A stretch of DNA of 7,965 bases from Polynucleobacter meluiroseus. GTDB taxonomy: Bacteria > Verrucomicrobiota > Verrucomicrobiia > Opitutales > UBA953. The stretch is taken from positions 1 through 7,965 of the forward strand of contig CALPIW020000059.1 of assembly GCA_943323725.2 (NCBI GenBank), in the 5' to 3' direction. The notes beneath the pieces were generated by a model, which saw only the letters and a program-made list of their open reading frames with translations, was not told the origin of the DNA and did not search any database. Position numbers and translations under genes: made by a program. This document shows positions 6,336 through 7,965 of the stretch, one piece after another. Every line of letters starts with the position of its first letter. Position 1 is the stretch's first letter.

Positions 6336-7352
6336 TCACTTGTTGCGTTCGACCTTCTCTTCGGCGGCGAGCTTGGGCTTGGCCATGATCACGCCTTCGG
6401 GGAGGGGACCGCCGGCGGCGATCTTCTTCTGGTCGGCTTCGGCCTTGGCGCGCTCCTCGGGGGGCAGCAGCTTCTTGGCCTCTTCGGCTTCCTTGGAGAC
6501 CGGGTAGGAGACGATGATGTCGTAGAGGTAGCGGTTGGAGACCGCTTCGAGCTTCTGGTCGCGCATAGCCGGGCTGTCCATGCCACGGAAGGCGCGGGCG
6601 GCGCCGAGGAGGGCCTTGGGGATCATCTCGGTCTCAGAGCCGAAGAAGACCGGCACGCGCAGGTAGGTGGTCATCGCGGCCTCGTACTTCTTGGCCGCGA
6701 GGAGGGAGTTACCCTTCGTGAGGTGCAGGCGGGCCTGGAGTTCGGAGCTGTCGACCTTCGTGAGCAGTTCGGTGGCTTCGCGGATCACGGCGTCGTGTTC
6801 GCCTTTGCGGGCGCGCAGCATGAGCTTGGCCAGCTGGATCTGGGTGGCGACTTCGGGCTGCTTGGCGGCTTCTTCCTTTTCGAAGGCCGCGAGGAAGCTG
6901 TTCGTGGCGGCGTCGTTCTCGAGGCGGTCCAGGGCGTCGAGCTTGAGCAGGGAGGCTTTGACCCACAGGGAGCCGGGGACGTTCTTGAGAGGCTCGAAGA
7001 ACTTCAGGACGGCCTCGACGTTGTCGAGGGCCTTGGCCGGCTCGCCGCGGTTGACGTTGTTCTGGGCTTCCTGGAGGCGGGCGGGCGTCGGCCAGATGAT
7101 TTCGGTGACTTCGGAGAGCTTCCGCGTGGTCACGGATTCGAACCCGCCTTTGTTGCTGGTGAGGTCGACGGTGCCTTTGACCGCGTTGATGACGCCCTTC
7201 TTGGGGTCGACGACGGGCTTCGGCGGGACGGAGTTGTCCAGCTTGAAGGGGTCATTGACCTCCCAGCGTTCGCCCTTGAAGACGAAGGTCTGGGCCGGCG
7301 ACGAGGCGGCGGCGAGGAGCGCGAAGGCGGTGAGGAGGAGGGGGCGGCGCAT
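6336..7352 (-). CDS. Secreted TPR-like protein linked to the Exb operon
   Basis: I cannot name this 338-residue protein; a specific family was not recognised. It starts with a clear signal peptide (MRRPLLLTAFALLAAASSPA, cleavage about 20/21), so it is exported to the periplasm. Residues about 22-88 form a non-repeat N-terminal region (FVFKGERWEVNDPFKL ... KLSEVTEIIWPTP). Residues about 90-295 are helical, with TPR-like pairs such as AQNNVNRGEPAKALDNVEAV, LHLTKGNSLLAAKKYEAAMT and YDIIVSYPVSKEAEEAKKLL. The last resembles repeats of CpoB/YbgF-type envelope proteins. The tail (about 297-338) is charged and rich in Ala, Lys and Glu. It lies 5 bases after the upstream TPR gene and 53 bases before exbB. 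The likely role is a periplasmic partner or scaffold for the ExbB/ExbD complex; this is inference from position and export. Confidence 0.88.
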   Translation of the reverse strand: MRRPLLLTAFALLAAASSPAQTFVFKGERWEVNDPFKLDNSVPPKPVVDPKKGVINAVKGTVDLTSNKGGFESVTTRKLSEVTEIIWPTPARLQEAQNNVNRGEPAKALDNVEAVLKFFEPLKNVPGSLWVKASLLKLDALDRLENDAATNSFLAAFEKEEAAKQPEVATQIQLAKLMLRARKGEHDAVIREATELLTKVDSSELQARLHLTKGNSLLAAKKYEAAMTTYLRVPVFFGSETEMIPKALLGAARAFRGMDSPAMRDQKLEAVSNRYLYDIIVSYPVSKEAEEAKKLLPPEERAKAEADQKKIAAGGPLPEGVIMAKPKLAAEEKVERNK

Positions 7353-7357
7353 GGCGT

Positions 7358-7965
7358 TCAGAGTCCGAGGAGGTAGGCTTTGGCTTCGATCCCTTCACGG
7401 GTGTCCTTGATGCGTTCCTTTTCGAGCATCTCCTGCAGGAGGCGCTTGGCGCCGTCCTTCTGGTCGAGCTTGGTCGCGAGGATCTTGGCTTCGGCGAAGT
7501 AGGATTTCGCGGCCCAGACCTCGTACTTCTTCCAGGTCATGTAGCAGCGGCGGTAGTAGGCGACGGCGCGGGCGTAGCCGTCCTTGTCGGTCGCCTGGCG
7601 TTCTTCCATGAGTCCGAGCCAATAGAGCGAGGCGGCGGTCTTCTCGCCGCGCCATTCCTTGGTCTTGGCGATCTCTTCGAACTCTTCCTTGGCTTCCTTG
7701 TACTTGGCCAGTTCGGCGAGCGAGCGGGCGCGGGTGAAGCGGAGGTCGAGCTCCTTCGACATCAGGATGTTGTTGTCGATGGCCTCGTTGCAGAGGGAGA
7801 GGGCCTCGGCGTACTTCTTCTCGCCGAAACGGATGTCGGCCAGGCCGGCGAAGCCGTAGTCGGCGTACTCGGAGGAGCGGGCGAATTCGAGGATGTAGCG
7901 GAAGAACTCCTCGGCCTTCTTCAGGTCGCCCTTGGCCAGGAGGCTGTCGCCGACGAGGGCGAGGA
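7358..7965 (-). CDS. TPR-repeat protein, C-terminal part (start outside window)
   Basis: The minus-strand frame is open from the right edge (first whole codon at 7963) to a TGA at 7358, showing 201 residues. An ATG at 7762 exists, but the frame upstream of it continues in the same repeat style (GDSLLAKGDLKKAEEFFRYI, then FAGLADIRFGEKKYAEALSL), so the true start lies beyond the window. About five TPR-like helix pairs are visible. Further ones are ARSLAELAKYKEAKEEFEEI, YWLGLMEERQATDKDGYARA and SYFAEAKILATKLDQKDGAK. TPR proteins bind other proteins; the partner is not revealed. Whether it is exported cannot be seen. It is the first visible gene of the operon, 5 bases before the second TPR gene, and probably acts with it. 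Confidence 0.88.
   Translation of the reverse strand, partial: LALVGDSLLAKGDLKKAEEFFRYILEFARSSEYADYGFAGLADIRFGEKKYAEALSLCNEAIDNNILMSKELDLRFTRARSLAELAKYKEAKEEFEEIAKTKEWRGEKTAASLYWLGLMEERQATDKDGYARAVAYYRRCYMTWKKYEVWAAKSYFAEAKILATKLDQKDGAKRLLQEMLEKERIKDTREGIEAKAYLLGL

Noticed and set aside
6283..6339. GTG start for exbB at 6339
   Set aside because: It overlaps the stop of the TPR gene and would put a proline-rich stretch before a good signal peptide.
6318..7376. A 352-codon plus-strand frame opposite the exported TPR gene
   Set aside because: It is antisense low-complexity Gly/Leu/Val/Glu sequence with no motif. The minus frame has a signal peptide and repeat structure.
1..7965. CRISPR array, transposon, tRNA or rRNA gene
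   Set aside because: No repeat-spacer pattern, terminal inverted repeats, transposase motif or tRNA-like sequence was seen on reading. Coding genes fill nearly the whole window.

Overview
The window is a GC-rich, gene-dense stretch of bacterial chromosome with eight protein-coding genes. All are intact except those cut at the two window edges. Nothing in it points to a phage, plasmid or insertion sequence. The content suggests a Gram-negative bacterium: ExbB and two ExbD proteins need an inner membrane and a periplasm. From memory of gene neighbourhoods, TPR proteins followed by ExbB-ExbD-ExbD fits Verrucomicrobiota (Opitutae-like). Several starts lack a clear Shine-Dalgarno sequence, which is compatible. 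The taxonomic guess is inference, not proof.

Layout. Positions 1-2157 (minus strand) hold glutamine-dependent NAD+ synthetase (nadE), followed after 9 bases by the first 68 codons of a FAD-linked oxidase that leaves the window at base 1. An 85-bp divergent gap (2158-2242) separates these from thrB and thrC on the plus strand (2243-4511). These encode homoserine kinase and threonine synthase, the last two steps of threonine synthesis, with a 20-base overlap. A short convergent gap (4512-4567) holds a hairpin terminator whose T-run faces the minus-strand genes. From 4568 to the right edge is a minus-strand operon, transcribed right to left: TPR protein (N-terminus outside the window), secreted TPR protein, ExbB/TolQ-type channel subunit with a signal peptide, then two ExbD/TolR-type subunits.

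How the genes work together. ThrB phosphorylates homoserine and ThrC converts the product to threonine. NadE makes NAD+ using glutamine as nitrogen donor. The right-hand operon looks like a proton-motive-force-driven envelope machine: ExbB forms the channel, the two ExbD paralogues are candidate stator partners, and the TPR proteins are likely periplasmic partners. No TonB or TolA transducer is visible.

Most of the window is ordinary housekeeping. The part most worth a second look is the ExbB/ExbD/ExbD/TPR operon. I did not find a clearly new system.
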